A stretch of 23,498 bases of DNA from Methylovirgula sp. (GTDB taxonomy: Bacteria > Pseudomonadota > Alphaproteobacteria > Rhizobiales > Beijerinckiaceae). The position numbers and the translations under genes were made by a program. The notes under the pieces were generated by a model that made no database searches, was not told where the DNA came from, and saw only the letters and a list, made by a program, of their open reading frames with translations. Positions 1-7,248 of the stretch are shown piece by piece. Position 1 is the stretch's first letter. The number at the start of each line of letters is the position of its first letter. The stretch covers positions 1-23,498 of the forward strand of contig JASHUD010000229.1 of NCBI GenBank assembly GCA_030040215.1. The letters run 5' to 3'.

Positions 1-1
1 G

Positions 2-64
2 CCCGGACAGCCGATCGCGTCGGCGAAGGAGATCGCCTTTTTCCCGCCGATGACGGGAGGCTAG
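2..64 (+). CDS. moaD: MoaD, molybdopterin synthase small subunit (3' end only)
   Basis: Only the last 20 codons are present. They read ...EIAFFPPMTGG and then TAG. The FFPPxTGG ending with a terminal Gly-Gly is the signature of the ubiquitin-like sulfur carrier MoaD, whose C-terminal glycine is made into a thiocarboxylate and donates sulfur to precursor Z (cPMP) during molybdopterin synthesis. The gene ends 2 nt before the moaE start codon, the usual moaD-moaE order, so the two are very probably co-transcribed. The 5' part lies outside the window. Confidence 0.9.
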   Translation, partial: PGQPIASAKEIAFFPPMTGG

Positions 65-66
65 GG

Positions 67-546
67 ATGCGCAAGATCGTCCGGCTGCAGAAGGCGACAT
101 TCGACGCCGCGGCCGAAGTCGCGCAGCTTACGGCGGGAGGCGGCGACATCGGCGCGCTCGTCACCTTCACCGGTCTCTGCCGCGACGAGGATGGCGCGCT
201 CGCGGCGCTCGAGATCGAACATTATCCGGGCATGGCGGAAGCGGAGATCGAGCGCGTCGCACAAGAGGCATGCCGGCGCTGGTCGCTCGAAGCGCTGCTC
301 GTCATCCACCGCCACGGCGAAATCCGTCCCGGCGAGCCGATCGTGCTCGTCGCCACCGCCGCCAAGCACCGCGCCGCCGCGTTCGCCGCCGCGAAGTTTC
401 TCATAGACTATCTCAAAACCGCGGCGCCCTTCTGGAAGAAAGCGCGCCGCAAAGACGGGCGTCCCGGCGATTGGGTCGCGGCGCGCGAAGAGGACGAGAC
501 GGCGGCGCGGAAATGGGAGAGTTCCGCGGGGCCGGAAAAAAGCTAG
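67..546 (+). CDS. moaE: MoaE, molybdopterin synthase catalytic subunit
   Basis: This 159-residue protein is of normal length for MoaE, the catalytic subunit that inserts two sulfurs into cPMP to make molybdopterin in the cytoplasm. Family motifs visible are FTGLCRD (34-40), LEIEHYPGMA (48-57), HRHG (81-84), an AAKHR segment near 98-102 and DYLKTAAPFWKK (114-125), which supplies the conserved lysines of the active site. The C-terminal tail after GDW is charged and probably disordered. The ATG is preceded by GGGAGG six nt upstream, inside the end of moaD, so translation is likely coupled. Assignment follows directly from motifs and gene order. Confidence 0.96.
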   Translation: MRKIVRLQKATFDAAAEVAQLTAGGGDIGALVTFTGLCRDEDGALAALEIEHYPGMAEAEIERVAQEACRRWSLEALLVIHRHGEIRPGEPIVLVATAAKHRAAAFAAAKFLIDYLKTAAPFWKKARRKDGRPGDWVAAREEDETAARKWESSAGPEKS

Positions 547-570
547 GCAAGCGAGTCTGCCGCGATCGCA

Positions 571-594
571 GCAAATCCGTCGCTTTGCGTTTTT
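571..594 (+). terminator. possible weak intrinsic terminator after moaE
   Basis: A short stem (GCAAA paired with TTTGC, 8-nt loop) is followed by a run of five T. It lies between the convergent moaE and the secreted protein gene at 593-1177. The stem is only 5 bp, so this is a weak candidate. Confidence 0.28.
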
Positions 595-1177
595 ACTGGC
601 CGACCGGCGGCGCTTTGATGTCGTTATAATCGTAGCGCATCGTCAGGTGCTGATGGCGGATCTGCCCGTCGGGCTGCGGCATGCCTTTCATATCCGTCTC
701 GGAGCGCACGAGAACGCCGCGATCCGGTGCGACCCAGACTTTCGTGGTCACGACGACGTTGGGGGTCTTCGCGGTTCCCGTGTAAACCGCAAGACTCTTG
801 CCGTCCGCGGTTTCGTCGGCGAGGCGTTGGCAATCCTTGAAACTGTCGGCGCTGGCGCGCACGCGAGCCTTCACTTCGTCGAGCGGCGCATGAACATTCT
901 GCCACTGCCCGGAGGGAAGCTTCACGAAAATATCGGTGCCGGTGAAAATCGTCTCGCTACTCAACGATTTGGGAGGGTTGCTCGCGTTCGTTGCTCCGCC
1001 CGACATGTCCATGCTGATCGTGCCGACGCTATGGTAGGGCGTCTGCGTATTGGCCATCATGGCATCCGCGATGCTCTTGCATGCGGCATCGTCGGCGTAG
1101 GCGTTCGCGTCGGGCAGTCCGAAAATGCCGACGGCTCCGCCCCAGAGAACAATCGCCAACCAAGGTGAATTACGCAT
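593..1177 (-). CDS. secreted protein of unknown function, 194 aa
   Basis: I do not recognise a named family. The N-terminus is a clear Sec signal peptide: MRNSPW, then a hydrophobic stretch (about 7-20), then an ANA-YA-DD region suitable for signal peptidase I near residues 26-28. The mature part, about 165 residues, looks beta-rich with features such as ETIFTGTDIFVKLPSGQW and VWVAPDRGVLVRSETDMKG. That resembles periplasmic LolA-like or lipoprotein-carrier folds, but this is only an impression. Two cysteines, near residues 33 and 115, could form a disulfide. The ATG has GGGAG six nt upstream. The gene is convergent with moaE, with stop codons about 50 nt apart, and is followed upstream by tRNA-Leu on the same strand. 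Confidence 0.8.
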   Translation of the reverse strand: MRNSPWLAIVLWGGAVGIFGLPDANAYADDAACKSIADAMMANTQTPYHSVGTISMDMSGGATNASNPPKSLSSETIFTGTDIFVKLPSGQWQNVHAPLDEVKARVRASADSFKDCQRLADETADGKSLAVYTGTAKTPNVVVTTKVWVAPDRGVLVRSETDMKGMPQPDGQIRHQHLTMRYDYNDIKAPPVGQ

Positions 1178-1230
1178 CGTCTACTCCCAACTCTAGTTTC
1201 TGATTACGGGCCCAGAGAAGATCTTGCTTC

Positions 1231-1318
1231 TGGTGCGGGCGGTCGGAGTCGAACCGACACTCCTTTGAAGGGAACCGGATTTTGAGTCCGGCGCGTCTAC
1301 CAGTTCCGCCACGCCCGC
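1231..1318 (-). tRNA. tRNA-Leu (anticodon CAA), CCA encoded
   Basis: On the minus strand the acceptor stem GCGGGCG (from 1318) pairs with CGCCCGC (ending at 1235). It is followed by discriminator A and a genome-encoded CCA (1233-1231). The anticodon stem CCGGA/TCCGG holds the loop CTCAAAA, giving anticodon CAA, which reads UUG leucine codons. A long variable arm (CCCTTCAAAGGAG region) makes this a class II tRNA, as expected for leucine. The T-arm contains GGTTCGACTCC. A TTGCAG/TATAGG pair with 15-bp spacing about 35-60 nt upstream (1353-1379) could be its promoter, but the spacing is poor. Confidence 0.96.
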
Positions 1319-1490
1319 AAACCCGGCCTTCCCAGCGGATCGGAGCGGTTGACCTATAAGATTGTCGGCGGCGCTGCAACCCCGCGCGGCGCCAAGACGA
1401 CGCGACGCGGCTACGGTCGGCATTCCATTACCGCCCGATTAGAGTTGCGGCATGGTCCAAACTGCGCAAAGCTCGCGTTGGGGAAGAACC

Positions 1491-1715
1491 ATGCGCATAA
1501 TCCTGATCGCGGTGGCGTCCGTCATGGCCGGTGCGGCCCTGGCTCAGACATCGTCGAATGACAAGCCCGATGCGAGCGGCGTTGCCGCCGGTAAGGATTG
1601 GCGCAAGACCTGGAAGCTCGGTCCGGATCGGTATGCCTTCGAAGGGATGGCGGGCGGCTGTCATTACAGTGGCACGGTCACCCCTTCAGGCTATCACTAC
1701 GACCGCTCCTGCTGA
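1491..1715 (+). CDS. small secreted protein, 74 aa, unknown function
   Basis: The start chosen is the ATG at 1491, not an upstream in-frame ATG at 1452, because it has GGGGAAGA close upstream and opens directly into a signal peptide: MRIILIAVASVMAGAALAQ, with cleavage likely after ALA. The mature peptide is about 55 residues. It is charged, contains DWRKTWKLGPDRYAF, and ends in a Gly/Tyr/His-rich tail with two cysteines, the last at the extreme C-terminus (CHYSGTVTPSGYHYDRSC). Such a pair could form a disulfide loop. I do not recognise a family. It converges with leuC, with 8 nt between stop codons. Confidence 0.65.
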   Translation: MRIILIAVASVMAGAALAQTSSNDKPDASGVAAGKDWRKTWKLGPDRYAFEGMAGGCHYSGTVTPSGYHYDRSC

Positions 1716-1723
1716 CTCTTCGG

Positions 1724-3130
1724 TCAATGCCACGTGCGGATGTCGACGAAGCGGCCGGCTATGGCCGCCGCCGCCGCCATGGCCGGCGAGACCAGATGGG
1801 TGCGGCCTTTATAGCCTTGCCGGCCCTCGAAATTGCGGTTCGAGGTCGAAGCGCAGCGCTCGCCCGGGGCGAGCTTGTCGGGGTTCATGGCAAGGCACAT
1901 CGAGCAGCCGGGCTCGCGCCATTCGAACCCCGCCGCTTTGAAGATCTCGTCGAGCCCTTCGGCTTCCGCCTGCGCCTTCACGAGCCCGGATCCCGGCACG
2001 ACCATGGCATTGACGCGCGCCGAGACCTTCCTGCCTTGTACCATCTTGGCAGCGATGCGCAGGTCCTCGATGCGGCCGTTGGTGCACGAGCCAATAAACA
2101 CGCGGTCGATCTCGAGATCGGTGATCTTCTCGCCGCCGCAAAGCCCCATATATTCGAGCGCCCGGCGGATCGAAGCGCGTTTGGCTTCGTTCGCCGCCGC
2201 ATCCGGGGTGGGAACGTAAGCCGTCACCGCTACGACATCCTCGGGACTCGTTCCCCAGGTGACGAGCGGCGGCAGATTGGCGGCATTGAGGCGGATCTCT
2301 TTGTCGAATTCGGCGCCGTCTTCCGAGTGCAGCGTATCCCAATGACGCCGCGCCGCGTCCCAGGCGGCGCCTTTCGGCGTGCGCGGGCGGTCCTTCAAAA
2401 ATTCGTAGGTCTTCTCGTCGGGCGCGATAAGTCCGGCGCGTGCCCCCGCTTCGATCGACATATTGCAGACCGTCATGCGGCCTTCCATCGACAGGCCGCG
2501 AATTGCTTCGCCGGCATATTCGACGACGTGGCCGGTGCCGCCCGCCGTGCCGATCTCGCCGATGATGGCAAGCACGATGTCTTTCGCGAATACGCCTTCG
2601 CCGGGCTTGCCGTCGACGACGATGCGCATGTTCTTGGCTTTGGTTTGGATCAGCGTCTGCGTTGCGAGCACGTGCTCGACTTCCGAGGTCCCGATACCAT
2701 GCGCGAGCGCGCCGAAGGCGCCGTGGGTGGAGGTGTGGCTGTCGCCGCAGACGATGGTCGTGCCCGGCAACGTGAAGCCCTGTTCGGGACCGATGATGTG
2801 GACGATGCCTTGGCGGCGATCCCGGGCGTGAAAATAATCGATGCCGAAGTCGCGCGCGTTGGCGGCGAGCTGCTCGACCTGCACGCGGCTTTCCGGATCG
2901 CTGATGCCTTGCGAGCGGTCTGTCGTCGGCACGTTATGATCGACGACCGCCAGCGTGCGCTCGGGTGCGCGCACCTTGCGTCCGGCGAGGCGCAGGCCTT
3001 CGAAAGCCTGCGGGCTCGTCACTTCGTGCACCAAATGCCGGTCGATGTAGATCAGGCAGGTGCCGTCCTCCTGCCGATCCACCACGTGGTCGTCGAAAAT
3101 CTTGTCGTAGAGGGTGCGAAGCTTGGCCAT
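1724..3130 (-). CDS. leuC: 3-isopropylmalate dehydratase large subunit
   Basis: LeuC with LeuD isomerises 2-isopropylmalate to 3-isopropylmalate in leucine biosynthesis, using a 4Fe-4S cluster. The protein has 468 residues, normal for the family. Aconitase-family motifs are clear: VVDHNVPTTDR, GPEQGFTLPGTTIVCGDSHTSTHGAFG, FIGSCTNGRIEDLR (Cys349) and PGCSMCLAMNPD (Cys409 and Cys412), which give the three cluster ligands. The end, GRFVDIRTW, is also typical. I chose the ATG at 3130 (MAKLRTLYDKIF), since this is how LeuC proteins normally begin; an in-frame TTG five codons upstream is less likely. leuD is not in the window. rplS lies upstream on the same strand, separated by an opposite-strand VOC gene. 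Confidence 0.97.
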   Translation of the reverse strand: MAKLRTLYDKIFDDHVVDRQEDGTCLIYIDRHLVHEVTSPQAFEGLRLAGRKVRAPERTLAVVDHNVPTTDRSQGISDPESRVQVEQLAANARDFGIDYFHARDRRQGIVHIIGPEQGFTLPGTTIVCGDSHTSTHGAFGALAHGIGTSEVEHVLATQTLIQTKAKNMRIVVDGKPGEGVFAKDIVLAIIGEIGTAGGTGHVVEYAGEAIRGLSMEGRMTVCNMSIEAGARAGLIAPDEKTYEFLKDRPRTPKGAAWDAARRHWDTLHSEDGAEFDKEIRLNAANLPPLVTWGTSPEDVVAVTAYVPTPDAAANEAKRASIRRALEYMGLCGGEKITDLEIDRVFIGSCTNGRIEDLRIAAKMVQGRKVSARVNAMVVPGSGLVKAQAEAEGLDEIFKAAGFEWREPGCSMCLAMNPDKLAPGERCASTSNRNFEGRQGYKGRTHLVSPAMAAAAAIAGRFVDIRTWH

Positions 3131-3239
3131 GTCGAACTCGGTCAATTTACCCGAACAAAATTAGGCGGAAACTCCCAACAATGTGTGTCGCCTCGGATAT
3201 AAGGCGTCGCGCGACTTTTTGCGATCCACGGAGAAGTGC

Positions 3240-3641
3240 ATGCGTCCGCCCGTCTCGCCCTATCTTACCGTATCGCCAGCCATGGCCGCCATCGCCTTTT
3301 ATACCGCGGTCTTCGACGCCAAGCAGCAAGCCCTGATGCCGGCGCTCGACGGGATGCGGATCATGCATTGCGAGCTCATCATTAACGGCGGCTCGTTGAT
3401 GTTGGCCGATGCCTTTCCCGAATTCGGCAACACGCGCATTCCCATTCCGGGCGAGCCGGTAACCGTCTCCGTCAGCCTCGAGTTTGCGGAGGCAGCGCAG
3501 GTCGATGCGACATTCGAACGGGCGATCAATCTCGGCGGCAAAGGCGAGACGAACCCGACCAATTCCTTCTGGGGCACGCGGCTTGCGACGTTTCGCGACC
3601 CGTTTGGACACCGCTGGATTTTGAACGCGCCGCTCGGCTAG
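3240..3641 (+). CDS. VOC-family (glyoxalase-fold, PhnB-like) protein
   Basis: A 133-residue protein with the paired beta-alpha-beta-beta-beta pattern of the vicinal oxygen chelate superfamily. It opens with PYLTVSPAMAAIAFYTAVFDA, continues through HCELIINGGSLMLADAFPEFG, and ends with WGTRLATFRDPFGHRWILN, the classic PhnB-like signature. VOC proteins include glyoxalases, dioxygenases and resistance proteins; the substrate cannot be told from sequence. The start at 3240 has GGAGA about 7 nt upstream, whereas an upstream in-frame ATG at 3183 lacks both a site and homology. The gene sits alone on the plus strand between leuC and rplS. Confidence 0.85.
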   Translation: MRPPVSPYLTVSPAMAAIAFYTAVFDAKQQALMPALDGMRIMHCELIINGGSLMLADAFPEFGNTRIPIPGEPVTVSVSLEFAEAAQVDATFERAINLGGKGETNPTNSFWGTRLATFRDPFGHRWILNAPLG

Positions 3642-3656
3642 GCCCGCGCTTGCGGC

Positions 3657-4313
3657 CTACTTCTTGTTCTTGGCCGGCTTGGTCTCTTTCTTGGCGGCTT
3701 CCTTGGCAGGTTTGGCTTCCTTCTGGAGAGCCGCTTCCTTGGCCGGTTTCGCCGCTTTCTTGCCCGGTTCTTCTTTGGCGGGCTTCTTCTCCTTGGCAGT
3801 TTTGGCGGGCGCCGCCGGTTTGGCGGATTTCTCGGCTGGCGCCGCTTCCGGCTCCTTGCGCTTCGGTTTGACGGTGGGCTGCGGCATGGCCGGCGTCTCG
3901 ATGGGTGCCCGCTCCGGCGCGGCGGCGAGCTCTGCGCCCGGCGTCGGCGCCTGCGACTCCATTTTCTCGGCGATGCGCGCCGACTTGCCGCGCCGGTCGC
4001 GCAGATAATAGAGCTTGGCGCGCCGTACCTTGCCGTGCCGCACCACCTTGATCGAATCGATCATCGGAGCATAGAGCGGAAAGACGCGCTCGACCCCCTC
4101 TCCGTAAGAAATCTTGCGGACCGTGAAACTCTCGTTGATTCCGCCGCCGCTGCGCGCGATGCAGACCCCTTCATAGGCCTGAACGCGGATGCGCTCGCCT
4201 TCCTTCACCTTGACGTTGACGATGAGGGTATCGCCCGGCTGGAATTCGGGGATCTCGCGCAAACTGGCGAGTTTGGCGGCCTGGGCGCGCTCCAGCTCTT
4301 CGATGACGTTCAT
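3657..4313 (-). CDS. rplS: 50S ribosomal protein L19 with long basic C-terminal tail
   Basis: Residues 1-117 are a complete bacterial L19: FQPGDTLIVNVKVKEGERIRVQAYEGV, ESFTVRKISYGEGVERVFPLY, IDSIKVVRHGKVRRAKLYYLRDRRGKSARI. L19 sits at the 30S-50S interface. Bacterial L19 usually ends at about 115-130 residues, but this protein continues to 218 with a low-complexity tail rich in Lys, Ala, Pro and Glu (KPAKEAA-type repeats), resembling histone H1-like or ribosome-associated extensions. The frame is open and the codon bias matches the core, so it looks like a real extension rather than a frameshift artefact. The ATG has AGGA about 10 nt upstream. trmD, often just upstream of rplS, is absent here. 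Confidence 0.96.
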   Translation of the reverse strand: MNVIEELERAQAAKLASLREIPEFQPGDTLIVNVKVKEGERIRVQAYEGVCIARSGGGINESFTVRKISYGEGVERVFPLYAPMIDSIKVVRHGKVRRAKLYYLRDRRGKSARIAEKMESQAPTPGAELAAAPERAPIETPAMPQPTVKPKRKEPEAAPAEKSAKPAAPAKTAKEKKPAKEEPGKKAAKPAKEAALQKEAKPAKEAAKKETKPAKNKK

Positions 4314-4449
4314 GTTGGAATTCCTGCCGTTTCGCCTTGGCCCTGGGCCACGGCGAGCGTTTCGGGACGCTGTTTTGAATTGTGCGCGCTCTTACATGAG
4401 CGCCGCGGCCTTGTCGAGACGGGCCGTTGATCTTGCCGCTTTAGTCTGA

Positions 4450-4480
4450 GAAAAACACCGGGGGATCGCGTGATTCCCCG
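4450..4480 (-). terminator. hairpin with U-tract, minus orientation, between rplS and uppP
   Basis: CGGGGGAT (4459-4466) pairs with GTTCCCCG-like bases (4473-4480) around a 6-nt loop. Read on the minus strand the stem is followed by GTGTTTTTCTC, so it resembles an intrinsic terminator. It would stop antisense transcription coming through uppP before it entered rplS. On the plus strand the same hairpin lies in the uppP leader just before its ribosome site, so it could instead affect uppP translation. Confidence 0.35.
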
Positions 4481-4495
4481 AGAACAGGACCGGAC

Positions 4496-5371
4496 ATGGC
4501 GGACGCCTGCACACGCGGTCTCGATGTCGGATTTGTCGCGCTGGGCTATGCCAAGGTCGGATTTCTCGGCATCGTCCAGGGCATCACCGAGCTGCTGCCG
4601 ATCTCGTCCACCGCCCATATGCGGGTCGTCCCGGCTTTGCTCGGATGGCAGGATCCGGGCTCGGCATTCTCGGCTTCGATGCAGGTCGCGGCGCTTGTTG
4701 CCGTCGTCGGCTATTTCTGGACCGACGTCGAAGGCTTATTGTTCGGCTCGCTCGCGGCGATAGGACGGCGCGATTTCGGCGATTGGCACCTGCGCTTCAG
4801 CATCTGGATCCTGATTGCGACGCTGCCGATCGTCATTTTCGGCGCACTGCTCGCGCCGGTCCTCAACACCTGCAATTCGCCGCTGCGGACGCTCGACGTG
4901 ATCGGCATTTCCTGCATCGTGATGGCGGCGCTTCTGGCGCTCGCCGAAATCTATTCGCGCCACAAACGCACATTCGACCACATCAACCTCAAGGACGCGC
5001 TCGTCGTCGGCCTCGCGCAGGCGGGCGCTTTGATCCCCGGCGTGTCGCGCTCCGGCTCGACCTTGACGGCGGCACTGTTTCGCGACCTGACGCGGCCCGA
5101 CGCGGCGCGATTTTCCTTTCTGCTCGGGATTCCGGCCATTGCCGCGGCGGGTTTCAAGGAGCTCTACGAGCTGCACAAAGCGCATCTCGGCACGCACGGC
5201 TGGTCGGTGCTGGTCTTCGGGCTTATCGTCGCTTCGCTCTCCTCGTTCGTGGCGATTTGGGGCCTGCTGCGCATCCTCGAGCGATTTTCCGCTTGGCCGT
5301 TCGTGGTCTACCGTTTTCTGCTCGGCGTCTTTCTGCTCTTCGGCGTTTACGCCAATTGGTTTCCGAACTGA
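4496..5371 (+). CDS. uppP: undecaprenyl-diphosphate phosphatase (UppP/BacA)
   Basis: This 291-residue integral membrane protein removes the terminal phosphate of undecaprenyl diphosphate and so recycles the lipid carrier used for peptidoglycan, O-antigen and other glycans. Overproduction is known to give bacitracin tolerance. Both family motifs are present: GIVQGITELLPISSTAH (25-41, with catalytic Glu32) and PGVSRSGST (181-189, with Arg185). Multiple hydrophobic segments fit the polytopic fold. The ATG has AGGA six nt upstream. pxpB follows after 12 nt, so co-transcription is plausible though the functions are unrelated. A carrier-recycling enzyme lying upstream of a polysaccharide export region is suggestive but not proof of a link. 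Confidence 0.95.
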   Translation: MADACTRGLDVGFVALGYAKVGFLGIVQGITELLPISSTAHMRVVPALLGWQDPGSAFSASMQVAALVAVVGYFWTDVEGLLFGSLAAIGRRDFGDWHLRFSIWILIATLPIVIFGALLAPVLNTCNSPLRTLDVIGISCIVMAALLALAEIYSRHKRTFDHINLKDALVVGLAQAGALIPGVSRSGSTLTAALFRDLTRPDAARFSFLLGIPAIAAAGFKELYELHKAHLGTHGWSVLVFGLIVASLSSFVAIWGLLRILERFSAWPFVVYRFLLGVFLLFGVYANWFPN

Positions 5372-5383
5372 TGGCAAGGAGCC

Positions 5384-6103
5384 ATGTATCGCGAAACCCG
5401 CTTTCTACCGGCAGGCGAATCGGCGCTCGTCGTCGAATTCGGAGAACGCATCGATCCGGCGCTGAATGATCAGGTGCGCGCCTTGGATCGCGCGCTCGCC
5501 GCAAACCCGGTTGCCGGTGTCCTCGAGACCGTGCCCACCTATCGCTCGCTGACGGTGCATTTCGATCCGCGGCTACTCTCGAGCGCCGCTTTGGTCGAAC
5601 GTATCCAAAGCCTCGAAGTCGCGGCGCCGAGCGAGGAACGGTTGCCGCGCCAGTGGCTGATCCCGGTCTGCTACGAGCCGCCGTATGCCGAGGATCTTAG
5701 CGAAGTCGCGACAGCGATCGGTCTTTCCGCGCGGCGTGTCGCCGAGCTGCATGCGGGGGCGACCTACCGCGTCTATATGTACGGATTCGCGCCGGGCTAT
5801 GTGTTCTTGGGCGGCCTGCCGGCGGAACTTGCGATCTCGCGCCGGCCGACGCCGCGCCCGTCCGTGCCGGCAGGCGCGATGCTGATCGCCGGCGGCCAGG
5901 CGCTCATCGCCAGCACGCCGATGCCGACCGGCTGGTACAATCTCGGCTGCACGCCGGCTGTCATCTTCGACTGGAAACAGAATCCGCCCGCGTCGATCGA
6001 GATCGGCGACACGGTACAATTTGAGCCCATCGACGCGGCACAGTTTGCGACTTTGCAGCAAGCCGCCGCGCAAGGCCGGCCCGTGGTGCGGCGGAAAGCG
6101 TGA
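5384..6103 (+). CDS. pxpB: 5-oxoprolinase subunit PxpB (KipI family)
   Basis: A 239-residue protein of the allophanate hydrolase subunit 1 / KipI family. With PxpA and PxpC it forms the ATP-dependent bacterial 5-oxoprolinase, which turns the damage product 5-oxoproline into glutamate. Motifs seen are FLPAGESALVVEFG near the start, YRSLTVHFDP (53-62), YMYGFAPGYVFLGGLP (131-146) and the RRPTPRPSVPAGAM / IAGGQA region (153-173), followed by PTGWYNLGCTP. The start has AAGGAG only 2 nt upstream, which is a short spacing. The pxpC ATG follows the stop codon after 1 nt, indicating an operon. No pxpA (LamB/YcsF family) is found nearby. Confidence 0.93.
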   Translation: MYRETRFLPAGESALVVEFGERIDPALNDQVRALDRALAANPVAGVLETVPTYRSLTVHFDPRLLSSAALVERIQSLEVAAPSEERLPRQWLIPVCYEPPYAEDLSEVATAIGLSARRVAELHAGATYRVYMYGFAPGYVFLGGLPAELAISRRPTPRPSVPAGAMLIAGGQALIASTPMPTGWYNLGCTPAVIFDWKQNPPASIEIGDTVQFEPIDAAQFATLQQAAAQGRPVVRRKA

Positions 6104-6104
6104 G

Positions 6105-7088
6105 ATGGCGGGCGCTCTGCGGATTCTGCGCGCCGGATTCGGTGCGACAATTCAGGACGGAGGGCGTTACGGCCAGCGCCGCTACGGCGTAACGCCGGCC
6201 GGCCCGATGGATTGGCGTGCTTTCCGCACCGCCAATCTCGCCCTCGGTAACCATGCCGAGCGGGCCGCGGCGGTGGAAGTCAGCGTCGGCGGGATCGAGG
6301 TCTTCTGCGAGACGACGACACCGGTCGGCGTCGCATTTTGCGGCGGCGACTTTTCCTGGCGACGCGACGGGCGCGAAGTCGGTTCCGCGGCGCGTCTGAT
6401 CTTGCGCCCCGGTGAGAAATTGGCGGCGAGTCCCGGTACGCGCGGAGTTTTCGCTTATTTCGCCGTCTCCGGCGGCTTCGCTACGCCGGTTGCGCTCGGC
6501 AGCCGCGCCACCCACACGCGCTCCGGCATCGGCGGCATCGACGGACGAATGTTGCGGGACGGCGATCTATTGCCGTTGTCGGCAAGCGGATGGCCATTCG
6601 GCGAGGCGCGGATCGCGGCCCCTTGGCTTAACCGCGATTCCGCGCCGTTGCGCGTCGTTCTCGGCCCGCAGGACGATTATTTCAGCGCGGCGGCGCTCAA
6701 CGCTTTCTTCGGCGCCGAATTTAGGCTGACGGCGGGCGACCGTATGGCATATCGGCTTGACGGACCGGAAATTGCCCACGCGCGCGGCTTTAACATCGTT
6801 TCCGACGGCGTCGCGCTCGGCGCCGTTCAGATTGCCGGCGACAAGAAACCCTTGATCCTCATGGCTGACCATCCGCCGACCGGCGGCTATCCCAAGCTCG
6901 CCCACGTCGTCCGCGCCGATATCGGCCGGCTCGCGCAGTTACGGCCGGGAGAGACCTGCCGTTTCCAGCCCGTCAGCGCGGAGGAAGCGCGCACGGCGCT
7001 GCTTGCCTGCGAGAGCGAGGTCGCTGCGACGGCGCGCCATCTGCATCCGCTGCAATCGGCGCCGCATGTTGGCGGGCGGCCGCCTTAA
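6105..7088 (+). CDS. pxpC: 5-oxoprolinase subunit PxpC (KipA family)
   Basis: This 327-residue protein belongs to the allophanate hydrolase subunit 2 / KipA family, partner of PxpB. The N-terminal signature ILRAGFGATIQDGGRYGQRRYGVTPAGPMD (6-35) is diagnostic, as are AFRTANLALGN, a central VVLGPQDDYF, and the LILMADHPPTGGYPKLAHVV segment near the C-terminus. The ATG at 6105 was chosen over an upstream in-frame ATG at 6021, because the extra 28 codons lie inside pxpB and read as low-complexity out-of-frame sequence. Only 1 nt separates it from the pxpB stop, so translation is probably coupled. Confidence 0.93.
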   Translation: MAGALRILRAGFGATIQDGGRYGQRRYGVTPAGPMDWRAFRTANLALGNHAERAAAVEVSVGGIEVFCETTTPVGVAFCGGDFSWRRDGREVGSAARLILRPGEKLAASPGTRGVFAYFAVSGGFATPVALGSRATHTRSGIGGIDGRMLRDGDLLPLSASGWPFGEARIAAPWLNRDSAPLRVVLGPQDDYFSAAALNAFFGAEFRLTAGDRMAYRLDGPEIAHARGFNIVSDGVALGAVQIAGDKKPLILMADHPPTGGYPKLAHVVRADIGRLAQLRPGETCRFQPVSAEEARTALLACESEVAATARHLHPLQSAPHVGGRPP

Positions 7089-7166
7089 GCGGATCAAGCA
7101 CTTGCCGTTGCGAAGAAGACGCGTTGACTAGGTTCCGGTAAACCGGCTACACCGCGCGGTCTCTTG

Positions 7167-7186
7167 CAATCTATTGACATAGATTG
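7167..7186. promoter_or_regulatory. 20-bp perfect palindrome upstream of the exporter operon (candidate operator)
   Basis: CAATCTAT and ATAGATTG form a perfect 8-bp inverted repeat around TGAC, centred 72 bp upstream of the exporter start codon. A TTGACA hexamer (7174-7179) falls inside it, and TTGCAA (7164-7169) overlaps its left edge. Neither has a good -10 at 17 bp, so the exact promoter is unclear. The length and symmetry fit the binding site of a dimeric regulator. No regulator gene lies next to it. Confidence 0.5.
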
Positions 7187-7248
7187 TGATTTGCTCGCCC
7201 GAACCATTCTAACTTATTGACTTTCCGCGACTTAGAAGGGGGAAATTG

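Noticed and set aside
1598..3202. 534-codon plus-strand open frame
   Set aside because: It is antisense to leuC, which carries all three cluster cysteines. No motif was seen in the plus-strand product.
7151..7160. ACCGCGCGGT palindrome upstream of the exporter
   Set aside because: Short GC palindromes are frequent by chance at this base composition. The 20-bp AT-rich palindrome next to it is far stronger.
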